A stretch of DNA of 64,000 bases from Shewanella aquimarina (GCF_023349185.1 NZ_JAKIKY010000009.1:143146-207145), one strand, 5' to 3'; positions 16,151-26,168 are shown, counted from the stretch's first letter. A program made the numbers and translations. The notes: generated by a model from the letters alone, not told the origin.

Positions 16151-17326
16151 TTGAAAATTTCGAACTTAGAATTATTTGCTTTTCAATTGTTTATTTTTGT
16201 TGTTGTAGTCAGTTATTCTTGGACTCCTATTGCACTGTTCAGCATACCTATATTTTCTATGGTTGCATTTGCTGCTATTAGGATTAAGCTGATTAATCAT
16301 ATATTCCTATCTTACGTTATTTTGTTACTGTTAATCGTTTATACTTTACAGCATCAAACGATATATATAGAGTGGGCTAGAAATATATTGTTTGTTCCTT
16401 TGGTTATTGTTTCTTATATATTGGGTGATTGGTTGGCTAAGGCTGAATGTAATATAAGGCCTATAGCAGTTTGTTTTTTCTTATCATCGTTGCTTGTTGT
16501 CATATATACTTTTTTGGTTTCTATTCCTTCAGATTTGGCTTTGTTTATTGGAGAAAGAAGAGGTTATATGGCAAGAGAGTACCTATTGTTTGGGCGCTTT
16601 TTTGATTTTTCTTTGGGTGTTACTCATTTAAATCTTTATATAAACTTTTGTGTAGTAATAATTTTTGCGACAATGATTAACGTTGGGGTTAAAAAAATAT
16701 ATGTGTTGGGGCTGTTGCTCCTATTAACTTTGGGGTTGTTAACACAGTCAAGGTCTCCTGCATTATTTTTCATAATTATACTTTTTGGCTATTTAATATA
16801 TCTGTTTCAAGTCACAAATAAAAAGACTACATATCTAATATTCACTGTTTTTGTTTTTTTGTCTTTGGCTTTAATTCTATCACCATTATTTTTGTTTTCG
16901 GATGTTTTTTCTTCGTCAAGGTTCTCTGCTGAAGGAATGACAGATGTTTCTAGACTAATATTTTTTGCAAAGGGTTGGGAACATATGACATCTGAGCCTT
17001 GGGGGAATTCTTTGCTATATACAGATCCCAAAATGCCATTGTTAAATTATCATAACACCTTTTTGTCTATAGGAAATCGTATAGCTTATCCAGCATTTTA
17101 CATATTTATTTTTCTTTTTGTTGTTTCTTTTGTTCATATTAAAAGGATTACTGATGCCAAACGGAAGTTTGCGTTGTATTTATTGTTGTATTTTTGTTTT
17201 CATAATTTCATGATCGAAGATGTAATTAAATTCGATGCTTTTGTTTTGTTCGTTTTTTTAGTTCTCGCTACATATGTGAGAAGAGTTTCTTATATAGAAA
17301 AAAGGTTTGCTGATGCAATTGGATAA
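16151..17326 (+). CDS. wzy: Wzy-type polysaccharide polymerase (O-antigen polymerase/ligase superfamily)
   Basis: 391 residues with some 10-12 membrane helices. The LLTQSRSPALFF segment and the periplasmic NYHNTFLSIGNR loop resemble the Wzy/WaaL family motifs, including the conserved His-Asn. Position between wzx and glycosyltransferases favours polymerase over ligase, and WaaL genes usually lie in core LPS loci. The start is TTG at 16151, preceded by GAGT; no nearby ATG fits. The 3' end overlaps the next gene by 14 nt if that gene starts at ATG 17313. Confidence 0.78.
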   Translation: MKISNLELFAFQLFIFVVVVSYSWTPIALFSIPIFSMVAFAAIRIKLINHIFLSYVILLLLIVYTLQHQTIYIEWARNILFVPLVIVSYILGDWLAKAECNIRPIAVCFFLSSLLVVIYTFLVSIPSDLALFIGERRGYMAREYLLFGRFFDFSLGVTHLNLYINFCVVIIFATMINVGVKKIYVLGLLLLLTLGLLTQSRSPALFFIIILFGYLIYLFQVTNKKTTYLIFTVFVFLSLALILSPLFLFSDVFSSSRFSAEGMTDVSRLIFFAKGWEHMTSEPWGNSLLYTDPKMPLLNYHNTFLSIGNRIAYPAFYIFIFLFVVSFVHIKRITDAKRKFALYLLLYFCFHNFMIEDVIKFDAFVLFVFLVLATYVRRVSYIEKRFADAIG

Positions 17327-18176
17327 GAGAACTGTGCCAGTTGATATACTCACTGCTAATTTTAACAACAATAACTATTTAGATGATTTTTTTAATAGTA
17401 TCTATCAATCATCTGTTTTACCTCACCGTATTATATTTGTAGATGATAAATCTACAGATAATTCTTTAGCTACTGTTGGCCGTTGGTTACTTAAGCTTCC
17501 GCAAATTTTCGTCGTAGAGCTAAGTGAAAATGTTGGTTTTGCCAATGCCCTAAATGAAGGCTGTAAGCATATTGCTTCTGAGTATGTTGTTAGAATTGAT
17601 CCTGATGACATTATGGGTGTTGATAGACTTGAAAAGCAGTATGATTTTATTTCTAATCATGACGTTGATGTTTTAGGTAGTAATGTTAGCTATTTTTTAG
17701 ACGGAGAAGCGCAAGATATTACTAACTCTAAGTTTCCGTTAACTCACTCGGAGATCTCTTCTAGGTATCAAGAAGGTAGCCATGGAGTATGTCATGGTGC
17801 AGTCATATTCAGAAGTATGTGCTTAAAGGTCGAACAGTATAGACAAGAGTATGTACCTGCGGAAGAATATGATATTTTCTCGCGATTGTTAAAAAGAGGT
17901 TTTAAATTTAGTAATTTAGAGGAGGCTTTTACTCGAGTTAGGATTCACTCCGGAAGTGTATCTAATGATATGCCATACTCAACAATTGAAAAGACTTTCA
18001 AATTGAGGTATTTGATTTGGGGGTGTAAAACTAATCGCTTTATAGTTTTAAAAGAATATATTGTTAGGAATTATTATCGTAAATATCTCTTTTGCACCGG
18101 TGTTAAACGATATTTATTTTTGGTCATTGCTTCAATTTTCAAGCCTATGGCAGTAATTAGAAGGTTTTTTAAGTGA
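17313..18176 (+). CDS. Family 2 glycosyltransferase
   Basis: 287 residues from the ATG at 17313, which has AAAGG seven bases upstream; a TTG at 17307 is a less likely start. The N-terminus carries the GT2 nucleotide-binding segment (VDILTANFNNNNYLDDF, FVDDKSTDNS) and the metal-binding motif RIDPDDI. The block EEYDIFSRLLKRG matches the catalytic-base region of GT2 enzymes. It would add one residue of the repeat unit in the cytoplasm. The sugar is unknown. Start overlaps wzy and its stop overlaps the next GTG, so these genes are translationally coupled. Confidence 0.83.
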   Translation: MQLDKRTVPVDILTANFNNNNYLDDFFNSIYQSSVLPHRIIFVDDKSTDNSLATVGRWLLKLPQIFVVELSENVGFANALNEGCKHIASEYVVRIDPDDIMGVDRLEKQYDFISNHDVDVLGSNVSYFLDGEAQDITNSKFPLTHSEISSRYQEGSHGVCHGAVIFRSMCLKVEQYRQEYVPAEEYDIFSRLLKRGFKFSNLEEAFTRVRIHSGSVSNDMPYSTIEKTFKLRYLIWGCKTNRFIVLKEYIVRNYYRKYLFCTGVKRYLFLVIASIFKPMAVIRRFFK

Positions 18177-18988
18177 ATTCTGATATAATGAAAGAACGTA
18201 TTAAGAAAATTATCTACAATAATAAAGCTCTTTATAGTCGTTATGATAAGGGTTTTTCTTTTGGCTGTAGTGATTTTAGTAAATTAAAAGATAAATTCAA
18301 AGGGGAACGGGCGTTTATTGTAGGTAATGGCCCGTCATTAAATAAACATGATTTATCACTATTAAAAAATGAGTATTCCTTTGCTGTAAATGGTATTTTT
18401 TACAAGACAGAAAGTGAAGGGTATAGACCAACTTTTTATGTTGTCGAAGACCGTCACGTTATGCTTGATAACGTAGATAAAATAAATGCCTTTGAAGCTC
18501 GATATAAATTTTTTCCTGTTGATTACAAGAGTCAGTTAAAAAACAAGAAAAACTGTTGGTTTTTCCGTATGGATAAGGGCTATTATAATAAAACAAGTCC
18601 TTATTTTGCAATACCTAGGTTTTCTGCTGATATGAATGATAAACTATATTGTGGCCAAAGTGTTACAATGATTAATCTGCAAATAGCTTATTATTTAGGT
18701 TTTAGTGAGATTTATTTGATTGGAATGGACCATTCTTATCATATTCCAAGTGATGCTGATGTTGCAGGAGAAGAAATAACTTCTAATTCGGATGATCCCA
18801 ATCACTTTCATCCTGAATATTTTGGAAAAGGGAAAAAGTGGCATGATCCACATTTAGATAGAGTTGAGAGAACATACTCTTACTTTAAACTTGCATATGA
18901 ATCTCAAGGACGGAAAATTTATAATGCTACTGTAGGTGGCAATTTAGAAGTTTTCGAAAGAGTAGATTATTATGGCTTGTTTAAATAA
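18173..18988 (+). CDS. DUF115/MptE-like protein, possible sugar or alditol-phosphate transferase
   Basis: 271 residues. The motif ERAFIVGNGPSLNKHDLSLL near residue 46 is the hallmark of the DUF115 (6-hydroxymethylpterin pyrophosphokinase MptE-like) family, which also includes flagellin-glycosylation accessory proteins and some surface glycan enzymes. SEIYLIGMDHSY is a second conserved segment. No membrane helix or signal is visible. The GTG start at 18173 overlaps the previous stop (GTGA); an ATG lies at 18188. Within a glycan operon it is probably a transferase, but no substrate can be named. Confidence 0.6.
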   Translation: MNSDIMKERIKKIIYNNKALYSRYDKGFSFGCSDFSKLKDKFKGERAFIVGNGPSLNKHDLSLLKNEYSFAVNGIFYKTESEGYRPTFYVVEDRHVMLDNVDKINAFEARYKFFPVDYKSQLKNKKNCWFFRMDKGYYNKTSPYFAIPRFSADMNDKLYCGQSVTMINLQIAYYLGFSEIYLIGMDHSYHIPSDADVAGEEITSNSDDPNHFHPEYFGKGKKWHDPHLDRVERTYSYFKLAYESQGRKIYNATVGGNLEVFERVDYYGLFK

Positions 18989-19012
18989 CTAATTATAGAT
19001 GAGACGGTTTTA

Positions 19013-20077
19013 ATGTTATTTTTAATTACGGGTGGGGCTGGTTTTATTGGGTCAGCTGTTATTCGACATATAATACAGAATACAGAGCATAGTGTTATTA
19101 ATATTGATGCATTGACTTATGCTGGTAACTTAGAGTCTTTGTCTTTAGTTGATGATTGTGAACGCTATTTTTTTGAGCGGGTAAATATCTGTGACTCATG
19201 CGAGTTAGAACGAATATTCTCTGAGTACAAGCCTGACGCAGTGATGCATTTGGCTGCAGAGTCACACGTAGACAGATCAATAGATGGACCTGCAACATTT
19301 ATTGAAACCAATATCGTAGGGACATACACCCTACTTGAAGCTAGCCGTTCTTATTGGAATTCTCTTGAGCCTGTTGCCAAGAAGGCATTTCGCTTTCACC
19401 ACATTTCTACCGACGAAGTCTACGGTGATTTGGAAGGCACTGATGATTTGTTCACCGAAAAAACGTCTTATGAACCATCTAGTCCGTATTCTGCTTCTAA
19501 AGCGTCAAGTGATCACTTAGTCCGTGCATGGCATCGTACATACGGTTTACCAACCATTGTAACTAATTGCTCAAACAATTACGGTCCTTATCATTTCCCT
19601 GAAAAGCTCATCCCTCTGATGATTCTCAATGCGTTAGATGGTAAACCGCTGCCAGTGTATGGTGATGGTATGCAGATTCGAGATTGGCTGTTTGTTGAAG
19701 ACCATGCTCGCGCACTGTATAAAGTTGTAACCGAAGGTGTGGTCGGCGAAACCTATAACATTGGTGGCCATAACGAAAAATCCAACATTGAGGTGGTGAA
19801 AACCATTTGTTCATTGCTTGAAGAACTGGTGCCGAATAAGCCACTAGGGGTTGCTCAATATCGAGACTTGATCACTTACGTAAAAGACCGCCCAGGACAC
19901 GATGTGCGCTACGCGATTGATGCGGCGAAAATTGAACGTGAGCTAGGTTGGAAGCCGCAGGAAACGTTTGAAAGTGGTATTCGTAAAACCGTGGAATGGT
20001 ACTTGAATAACACTTCATGGTGGAGCCGCGTATTAGATGGATCATACAGCAAAGAACGTCTAGGGGCTGGAGAGTAA
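19013..20077 (+). CDS. rmlB: dTDP-glucose 4,6-dehydratase
   Basis: 354 residues, normal RmlB length. It has the NAD-binding TGGAGFIGS, the catalytic segment STDEVYGDL (Thr-Asp-Glu triad), YSASKAS (Tyr-xxx-Lys) and [15 protein letters not shown]. It removes water from dTDP-glucose to give the 4-keto-6-deoxy sugar, the second step of dTDP-L-rhamnose synthesis. It heads the compact rmlBADC block. Base composition rises from here compared with the very AT-rich genes upstream. Confidence 0.95.
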   Translation: MLFLITGGAGFIGSAVIRHIIQNTEHSVINIDALTYAGNLESLSLVDDCERYFFERVNICDSCELERIFSEYKPDAVMHLAAESHVDRSIDGPATFIETNIVGTYTLLEASRSYWNSLEPVAKKAFRFHHISTDEVYGDLEGTDDLFTEKTSYEPSSPYSASKASSDHLVRAWHRTYGLPTIVTNCSNNYGPYHFPEKLIPLMILNALDGKPLPVYGDGMQIRDWLFVEDHARALYKVVTEGVVGETYNIGGHNEKSNIEVVKTICSLLEELVPNKPLGVAQYRDLITYVKDRPGHDVRYAIDAAKIERELGWKPQETFESGIRKTVEWYLNNTSWWSRVLDGSYSKERLGAGE

Positions 20078-20080
20078 GGA

Positions 20081-20950
20081 ATGAAAGGGATTATTCTGGC
20101 TGGTGGTTCTGGTACGCGCTTATATCCAATTACGCGTGGTGTTTCTAAACAACTTCTACCTGTATACGACAAACCGATGATCTATTACCCGCTGTCAACA
20201 CTGATGTTGGCAGGTATTCGTGATATTTTGATTATTACAACTGCTGAAGATAACGATAGCTTCAAACGTTTGTTAGGTAATGGCCAAGATTTTGGCATTA
20301 ATTTGCAATATGCTGTGCAGCCAAGTCCTGATGGTTTAGCGCAAGCTTTTTTAATTGGTGAAGATTTTATTGGGGACGACAGCGTTTGCTTAGTGCTGGG
20401 TGACAATATTTTCTACGGCCAGTCATTTAGCCAACAATTAAAGCGTGCCTGCGAACTTAGTACCCAAGGGGCGGCAACAGTATTTGGCTATCAAGTGAAA
20501 GACCCAGAGCGTTTTGGTGTGGTGGAATTTGATGAAAGCATGGTGGCGGTATCTATAGAAGAGAAACCACTTGAGCCAAAATCCAACTATGCAGTCACCG
20601 GTTTGTATTTTTACGATAACCGAGTAGTGGATATGGCAAAGCAAGTTAAACCTTCTGATCGCGGAGAACTTGAGATCACTACTCTTAATGAAATGTATCT
20701 CAATGACGGCTCGCTGAATGTGGAGCTATTAGGTCGTGGTTTTGCATGGCTGGATACCGGTACTCACGAGAGTTTACATGAGGCATCTTCGTTTGTGCAG
20801 ACCATTGAAAATGTGCAAGGCCTAAAAATTGCTTGTTTAGAAGAAATTGCATGGCGCAATGGCTGGCTATCAAATGACGAGCTAATGACTATTGCCAAGC
20901 CGATGCTGAAAAACGCTTATGGTCATTATTTACAGTCGTTAATTAAGTAG
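20081..20950 (+). CDS. rmlA: Glucose-1-phosphate thymidylyltransferase
   Basis: 289 residues with the nucleotide-binding loop [19 protein letters not shown], the [18 protein letters not shown] block, LGDNIFYG and [15 protein letters not shown]. It makes dTDP-glucose from dTTP and glucose 1-phosphate and starts the rhamnose pathway. Its AAGGA ribosome site overlaps the rmlB stop region. A second copy at 27141-28024 is frameshifted, so this one is probably the working enzyme. Confidence 0.95.
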   Translation: MKGIILAGGSGTRLYPITRGVSKQLLPVYDKPMIYYPLSTLMLAGIRDILIITTAEDNDSFKRLLGNGQDFGINLQYAVQPSPDGLAQAFLIGEDFIGDDSVCLVLGDNIFYGQSFSQQLKRACELSTQGAATVFGYQVKDPERFGVVEFDESMVAVSIEEKPLEPKSNYAVTGLYFYDNRVVDMAKQVKPSDRGELEITTLNEMYLNDGSLNVELLGRGFAWLDTGTHESLHEASSFVQTIENVQGLKIACLEEIAWRNGWLSNDELMTIAKPMLKNAYGHYLQSLIK

Positions 20951-20961
20951 CAGGGTACGTG

Positions 20962-21834
20962 ATGAAAGTATTAATTACCGGGTGTAACGGCCAAGTGGGT
21001 CACTGCTTGACAGAGCGTTTAACCAAGCAAGCAGAAGTACTGGCGTTAGATTATGAAGGATTAGACATTACTGATCATGACGCGGTGTTAAATACTGTGG
21101 CGGAGTTTCAACCCAATTATATTATTAATGCTGCTGCACACACAGCAGTTGACCGTGCTGAACAAGAAGTTGAGCTTTCGTATGCGATTAACCGCGATGG
21201 GCCAAGTTATTTAGCAAAAGCGGCAAAAGAGTGTGGCGCGGTGATGCTGCACATTTCTACCGACTATGTGTTTGATGGTATGGGCGATAAGCCTTATCAA
21301 GAAAGCGACAGTACCGAACCTCAAGGTATTTATGGGCAAAGCAAACTGGCGGGTGAGCAAGCCGTCGCAGAAAGCTGCCCTGAGCATTTGATTTTACGTA
21401 CCGCTTGGGTATTTGGTGAACACGGCAATAACTTTGTAAAAACCATGCTGCGCTTAGCACAATGCCGTGATGAACTGAGCATTGTAGGCGACCAGTTCGG
21501 TGGCCCAACCTATGCGGGTGATATTGCCGATGCATTGATTACAATGGTGCAACATCTAGAGCAAGGTAAGCAAGCCAAGTGGGGGGTTTATCACTTTTCT
21601 GGTATGCCTTACGCCAGTTGGTTTGATTTTGCCAGCGCAATATTTCAAGTCGCAGAGCGGCGTGAGTTGCTCACCGGACAACCTAAGCTTTCGGCAATTC
21701 CAACTTCAGCCTACCCAACCCCGGCCAAACGTCCTGCAAATTCTCGCCTAGATTGCAGAAGAATAGAAAATCAGTTTGGTATTAAGCCAAGTGATTGGAA
21801 TGCCGCATTAAACAATATTCATGCTTATAAGTAA
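20962..21834 (+). CDS. rmlD: dTDP-4-dehydrorhamnose reductase
   Basis: 290 residues from ATG 20962 (a GTG three bases earlier is less likely). Features are the NADPH loop GCNGQVG, YIINAAAHTAVDRAE, STDYVFDG and YGQSKLAGE (Tyr-xxx-Lys). It performs the last reduction to dTDP-L-rhamnose. It follows rmlA by 11 nt and precedes rmlC by 8 nt, in the order B-A-D-C. Confidence 0.94.
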   Translation: MKVLITGCNGQVGHCLTERLTKQAEVLALDYEGLDITDHDAVLNTVAEFQPNYIINAAAHTAVDRAEQEVELSYAINRDGPSYLAKAAKECGAVMLHISTDYVFDGMGDKPYQESDSTEPQGIYGQSKLAGEQAVAESCPEHLILRTAWVFGEHGNNFVKTMLRLAQCRDELSIVGDQFGGPTYAGDIADALITMVQHLEQGKQAKWGVYHFSGMPYASWFDFASAIFQVAERRELLTGQPKLSAIPTSAYPTPAKRPANSRLDCRRIENQFGIKPSDWNAALNNIHAYK

Positions 21835-21842
21835 TTAAAATT

Positions 21843-22388
21843 ATGAAAGTTATTGATACTAAAATTCCTGACGTAAAAATTATTGAGCCAACTGTGTTTG
21901 GTGACGAACGTGGTTTCTTTATGGAAACATGGAACCAAAAGCGTTTTGAAGAGTTAGTGACAGGTAAGCCAACTCAATTTGTGCAAGACAACCATTCAAA
22001 ATCGAAAAAGGGCATTTTGCGAGGGTTGCATTACCAAACTGAAAACACCCAAGGCAAATTGGTGCGTGTGATTTCTGGTGAAGTGTTTGATGTGGCGGTG
22101 GACATTCGCAAAGGTTCACCTACCTTTGGTCAATGGGTGGGGGTGTACCTTTCAGCAGAAAACAAACGCCAGTTATGGGTTCCAGAAGGTTTCGCTCATG
22201 GTTTCCATGTTACGAGTGACGAAGCAGAGTTCGTATATAAATGTACAGATTATTATAACCCTAAGGCTGAACATTCTATTGTCTGGAACGATAGTGATAT
22301 CGGCATCGATTGGCCGCTTAACGAAGCACCTCTATTGTCTGAAAAAGATAAGCTTGGGGAAAAATTCATAGATACAGTAGGTTTATAA
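21843..22388 (+). CDS. rmlC: dTDP-4-dehydrorhamnose 3,5-epimerase
   Basis: 181 residues, a small cupin. It shows DERGFFMETW, the catalytic His in GILRGLHYQ, and the VPEGFAHGF and YKCTDYYNP motifs that line the active site. It epimerises the 4-keto-6-deoxy intermediate at C3 and C5. Its TAA shares one base with the ATG of the next gene (TAATG). Confidence 0.95.
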   Translation: MKVIDTKIPDVKIIEPTVFGDERGFFMETWNQKRFEELVTGKPTQFVQDNHSKSKKGILRGLHYQTENTQGKLVRVISGEVFDVAVDIRKGSPTFGQWVGVYLSAENKRQLWVPEGFAHGFHVTSDEAEFVYKCTDYYNPKAEHSIVWNDSDIGIDWPLNEAPLLSEKDKLGEKFIDTVGL

Positions 22389-23443
22389 TGACAAAAGTTG
22401 CTGTCGTAGGAACGGTTGGGATACCTGCGTGTTATGGTGGATTCGAATCTTTAGTTGAAAATCTAACTAAGTATTCAAGTAATAACATTCAATATGATAT
22501 TTTTTGTTCGAGTAAGTCTTACCCTAAGAAGCTTTCTCATTATAACGGAGCAAGATTAACTTATGTACCATTAAGCGCTAATGGTGTTCAAAGCATCTTT
22601 TATGACGTCATTTCGCTGATTAAATGTATTTTTAAAAAGCCCGATGTTACGTTAATTCTAGGTGTCTCTGGTTGCTTATTTCTACCAATATATCGACTGT
22701 TGTCTAGTTCTAAAGTCGTTACAAATATAGATGGGTTGGAGTGGAAACGTGACAAGTGGAGTAAATGGGCAAAGAAATTTTTGAAGTTTTCAGAGTCAAT
22801 GGCTGTGAAGTATTCTGATGTAATCATAACGGATAATAAAGCTATTGGTGATTATGTTGATACTGAATATGCAAAAGATAATGTTGTTATTGCCTATGGT
22901 GGAGATCATGCGATCATTGAACACGCCAAAGTTGAACCTGAAAAGGATTACTATCTATCATTATGCCGTATTGAACCTGAAAATAATGTTGAAATGATTT
23001 TGCAGGCTTTTGTTGAGAGTGAACACAAATTAAAGTTTATCGGTAATTGGAATTCCAGTGAGTTTGGACGAGAGTTGAAGAATCGATTTTCGGGTAAGCC
23101 GAATATAGATATCGTGGATCCCATCTACGATTTGGATCAATTGTTTAAGCTAAGAAGTGAGTGTAGAGGTTACGTGCATGGGCATTCAGCTGGTGGTACA
23201 AATCCATCATTAGTAGAGGCTATGCATTTTGGTAAGCCTATCTTTGCTTTTGACTGTAACTTTAATCGATACAGTACCGAAGACAAAGCATTGTACTTTA
23301 GCTCCCCAAATGAACTAAGTGAAATACTCACATGTACAACTAATGATGATTTGGCGACTATTTCACAAAATATGAAACTGATTGCAGAAAAGCGTTATAC
23401 ATGGAAGGTTATTAATCAAATGTATGAAACAACTTATGTATAG
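22388..23443 (+). CDS. DUF1972/GT4 glycosyltransferase, probable rhamnosyltransferase
   Basis: 351 residues. The N-terminus VAVVGTVGIPACYGGFESLVENL is the DUF1972 signature found in O-antigen rhamnosyl- and other GT4 transferases; the C-terminal half has the GT4 donor-binding region (HSAGGTNPSLVEAMHFGKPIFAF). It is translationally coupled to rmlC, which makes L-rhamnose a reasonable donor, though this is inference. It is a GT-B fold cytoplasmic enzyme. Base composition becomes AT-rich again here. Confidence 0.82.
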   Translation: MTKVAVVGTVGIPACYGGFESLVENLTKYSSNNIQYDIFCSSKSYPKKLSHYNGARLTYVPLSANGVQSIFYDVISLIKCIFKKPDVTLILGVSGCLFLPIYRLLSSSKVVTNIDGLEWKRDKWSKWAKKFLKFSESMAVKYSDVIITDNKAIGDYVDTEYAKDNVVIAYGGDHAIIEHAKVEPEKDYYLSLCRIEPENNVEMILQAFVESEHKLKFIGNWNSSEFGRELKNRFSGKPNIDIVDPIYDLDQLFKLRSECRGYVHGHSAGGTNPSLVEAMHFGKPIFAFDCNFNRYSTEDKALYFSSPNELSEILTCTTNDDLATISQNMKLIAEKRYTWKVINQMYETTYV

Positions 23444-23833
23444 TTTTTTTATTGGTTAGGGTTTTCTGTTGTAAATGTCAAACATATTGGGTGTCGTTTA
23501 TTGTATAACTATAAATCAATGACCTAGGTGAGTTAATGAGACGGTTTTGAGGCACACGCTCTCGACAGTCTCATTTTTAGTCATTATTGCGGTTAATTGA
23601 TTATTTTGGCTGATTTTTTACGTTATAATGCCCCTTGTTAACTATTGGGATAGTGTTTGAACGTCTTTTAGTGGCGTGGTCAATCTGTCCCAGTATCGAT
23701 TAACTGATTGGAATTAAATACATGGACGTCGTGTCAGTACTCGTTTGTACTGGGTAAGATCATGCTCCGTTAAGGAGCCAGTTGAATCCCGATTTTAATT
23801 ATCATTTTGGTTTCGTAAACCATCGAGTCTAGT
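23444..23833. other. Intergenic region before the first wecA-like gene
   Basis: A 390-bp gap. ATGAGAC (23536-23542) and GTCTCAT (23568-23574) pair across a 25-nt loop and are followed by TTTTTAG, a possible terminator for the upstream genes. A consensus TATAAT lies at 23624-23629, but no -35 is at good spacing. Small stem-loops follow: CAGTAC/GTACTG near 23736-23753 and GCTCC/GGAGC near 23764-23778. An internal promoter for the wecA-galU part is likely. Confidence 0.45.
23624..23629 (+). promoter_or_regulatory. Candidate -10 element for the wecA-like genes
   Basis: TATAAT is a perfect -10 hexamer about 200 bp upstream of the ATG at 23834, after the possible terminator. TTGATT at 23597-23602 is a poor partner (21-bp spacing). 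Confidence 0.4.
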
Positions 23834-24907
23834 ATGTCGACCAGCTTTTCATTAGTCAGTGTTTTTTTTAGTTCGTTTATTTTTTTATTTGTATGCCGAA
23901 AGTTAGCCAAAAAAGTAGGCTTGGTCGACAAGCCTAATGAGCGCAAATTACATGTTGGCCAAGTGCCGTTAATTGGTGGTATTGCAATCTATCTCGCGAC
24001 TATGTTCAACATCTGTTTGGTGGTTGATGTCGATAGTAGTGCGATGCTTTACATGATTTGCTCTACCGTGCTAATCGTATTAGGTGTGCTGGATGATCGT
24101 TTTGATCTCAGCTTTAAAACCCGATTGATGGTGCAAACTGTGATCTCGCTCGCGATGATTTTGATCGGTTATAAGAGCCTTTATTATTTAGGTTTTATCA
24201 CTGGTGATGAGGCGTTAGTGTTACCCACCTTTATAAGCTATGTCGTGACCATTTTAGCCGTCATTGGGGCCATTAACGCCTTTAATATGGTCGATGGCAT
24301 TGACGGTTTGTTAGGCGGTTTAGCCTCGGTGACCTTTGCAGCGCTTGGTTACATGTTTTATGTAGCAGGACATATCGAGTTAGCCCAATTTTGTTTACTG
24401 TTCATGGTGGCTATGCTGCCTTATATCATGCTTAATTTAGGCTTTCCTTTTGGGCGTCGTTTTAAAGTGTTTATGGGTGATGCCGGTAGTATGTTTATTG
24501 GCTTTACCGTCATTTGGTTATTGATTGAAGCGAGTCAGGATCAGCAAGAGGCGGTCATTCGTCCTGTGACGGCTTTGTGGTTTATCGGGTTGCCGTTAAT
24601 GGATATGGTGTGCATCATGTCGCGCCGCATCAAAAAAGGTCAATCACCGTTTAAGCCCGATAGAGAGCATTTGCACCATATCTGCCAACGCGTTGGGATG
24701 TCGCCGAGAATGTCGTTATTGGTCATCTGTTTGATAGCGACCTTGATGGCGGCAGTTGGGGTTTGGGCTGAGTATCTCGAGATTAGTGAAACTGTGATGT
24801 TTGTCACATTTTTGCTGGTATTTGCTTTGTACTATCTCGCGATTAGTTATGTCTGGCGAATAACTGCATTTATGCATCGATGGTTTAAGTTTACACGACC
24901 AACATAA
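23834..24907 (+). CDS. wecA: WecA-like undecaprenyl-phosphate sugar-1-phosphate transferase, copy 1
   Basis: 357 residues with about 11 membrane helices and all polyprenyl-phosphate HexNAc-1-P transferase motifs: VLDDRFD (Mg-binding DD), [19 protein letters not shown] and the HLHHI histidine cluster in the last cytoplasmic loop. It starts repeat-unit synthesis by moving a HexNAc-1-phosphate (GlcNAc in E. coli WecA) from UDP-sugar to undecaprenyl phosphate. No strong Shine-Dalgarno is visible. A second related gene follows after 153 bp. Confidence 0.88.
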   Translation: MSTSFSLVSVFFSSFIFLFVCRKLAKKVGLVDKPNERKLHVGQVPLIGGIAIYLATMFNICLVVDVDSSAMLYMICSTVLIVLGVLDDRFDLSFKTRLMVQTVISLAMILIGYKSLYYLGFITGDEALVLPTFISYVVTILAVIGAINAFNMVDGIDGLLGGLASVTFAALGYMFYVAGHIELAQFCLLFMVAMLPYIMLNLGFPFGRRFKVFMGDAGSMFIGFTVIWLLIEASQDQQEAVIRPVTALWFIGLPLMDMVCIMSRRIKKGQSPFKPDREHLHHICQRVGMSPRMSLLVICLIATLMAAVGVWAEYLEISETVMFVTFLLVFALYYLAISYVWRITAFMHRWFKFTRPT

Positions 24908-25060
24908 AGTAGATTTGACTTCAGGTCCAAAGTTATAGCGTTTTATGTTGAACCGTTTTTACCTTGTCATATGGAGGCTATACTATATGGCTGGTAGTTG
25001 TTGGCGGTAGAGAACAGTATGGTTCCTCGTCATTCTGTATTGACTTAGGGAAGAGAGTTT

Positions 25061-26104
25061 ATGGAATACTTTATACCGTTTGTTACGGTGTTTTGCTTAA
25101 CGTGTGTTGCGATTAAATTGTTCCACCCAATCGCAGAGAAAGTGGGCTTAGTTGATTTACCTAATGAAAGGAAAACACATGTTGGCGCAATACCGTTAAT
25201 TGGTGGCATCGCAATATATTGTAGTGTTTTGCTTGTTTCTAGTATTGTGTTTGAACAAAATCAGGTGTTCAATCTTTACTTGATTTCTGCTGCGCTCATA
25301 TTGTTTTTGGGGGTGTTGGATGACAAATATGATTTGTCTGTTCGAGTGAGGATTGTTGCGCAAGTGATCACCGCTTCAATTCTTGTCTTTGGTGCAGGAT
25401 TTTACCTTACTTCATTAGGCCACATTACTTATTTCTTTGAGTTGAAGCTTGGCTACGTAGGTGTCTTTGTCACTATATTGGCTGTTATCGGTGCCATTAA
25501 TGCTTTCAATATGGTGGATGGCATCGATGGTTTAGCCGGTATGTTGAGCCTAGTCACTTTTACCTCTCTGGCATTACTGTTTTACACGGCCGGTAATCAT
25601 TGGTTTATTCTTCCACTACTTTTCATTGGCGCAATAATTGGATACTTGATATTTAATTTAAGATGGCCTTTTGAAACCGTTCAAAAAATTTTTATGGGCG
25701 ATGCTGGAAGTATGCTGATTGGATTGACGATCGTATGGTTACTCGTGTTGGGTGTTGAAGCTGATGTTCGGGTATTTGCTCCCGTTACCGCGCTGTATCT
25801 GATTGGTATTCCGTTGATGGATATGGCTGCTATCATGTACCGCCGTGTCAAAAAAGGGATGTCTCCTTTTAAGCCTGACCGGGATCACCTCCATCACATA
25901 TTTGAAAGAGCGGGCTATAGTCGAAAACAAACCCTAGTTCGGATTTCACTGGCTTCCATAGTGCTAGCCTCAATAGGTATTTCGGGAGAATGGTTGCATG
26001 TACCAGAATGGGTTATGTTTTTGGGGTTTATCGTGATTTTTGTTGCTTATAACTGGGCCTTAGCACATATTTGGCAAATATTGACTTGGCTTCGTAAAGC
26101 TTAG
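25061..26104 (+). CDS. WecA-like undecaprenyl-phosphate sugar-1-phosphate transferase, copy 2
   Basis: 347 residues and the same topology and motifs as copy 1: [32 protein letters not shown]. By eye the two proteins agree at roughly half of positions, too divergent for a recent duplication. GGGAAGAGAG precedes the ATG, a much better ribosome site than for copy 1. It may use another UDP-HexNAc or serve a different glycan. Which of the two begins the polymer encoded here cannot be decided. Confidence 0.85.
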   Translation: MEYFIPFVTVFCLTCVAIKLFHPIAEKVGLVDLPNERKTHVGAIPLIGGIAIYCSVLLVSSIVFEQNQVFNLYLISAALILFLGVLDDKYDLSVRVRIVAQVITASILVFGAGFYLTSLGHITYFFELKLGYVGVFVTILAVIGAINAFNMVDGIDGLAGMLSLVTFTSLALLFYTAGNHWFILPLLFIGAIIGYLIFNLRWPFETVQKIFMGDAGSMLIGLTIVWLLVLGVEADVRVFAPVTALYLIGIPLMDMAAIMYRRVKKGMSPFKPDRDHLHHIFERAGYSRKQTLVRISLASIVLASIGISGEWLHVPEWVMFLGFIVIFVAYNWALAHIWQILTWLRKA

Positions 26105-26168
26105 TTTATTGTGGCATTGTAAAAATCCTCTTATGGGGGGTTGTCTGTTTTATCATATTGGATTTTTT

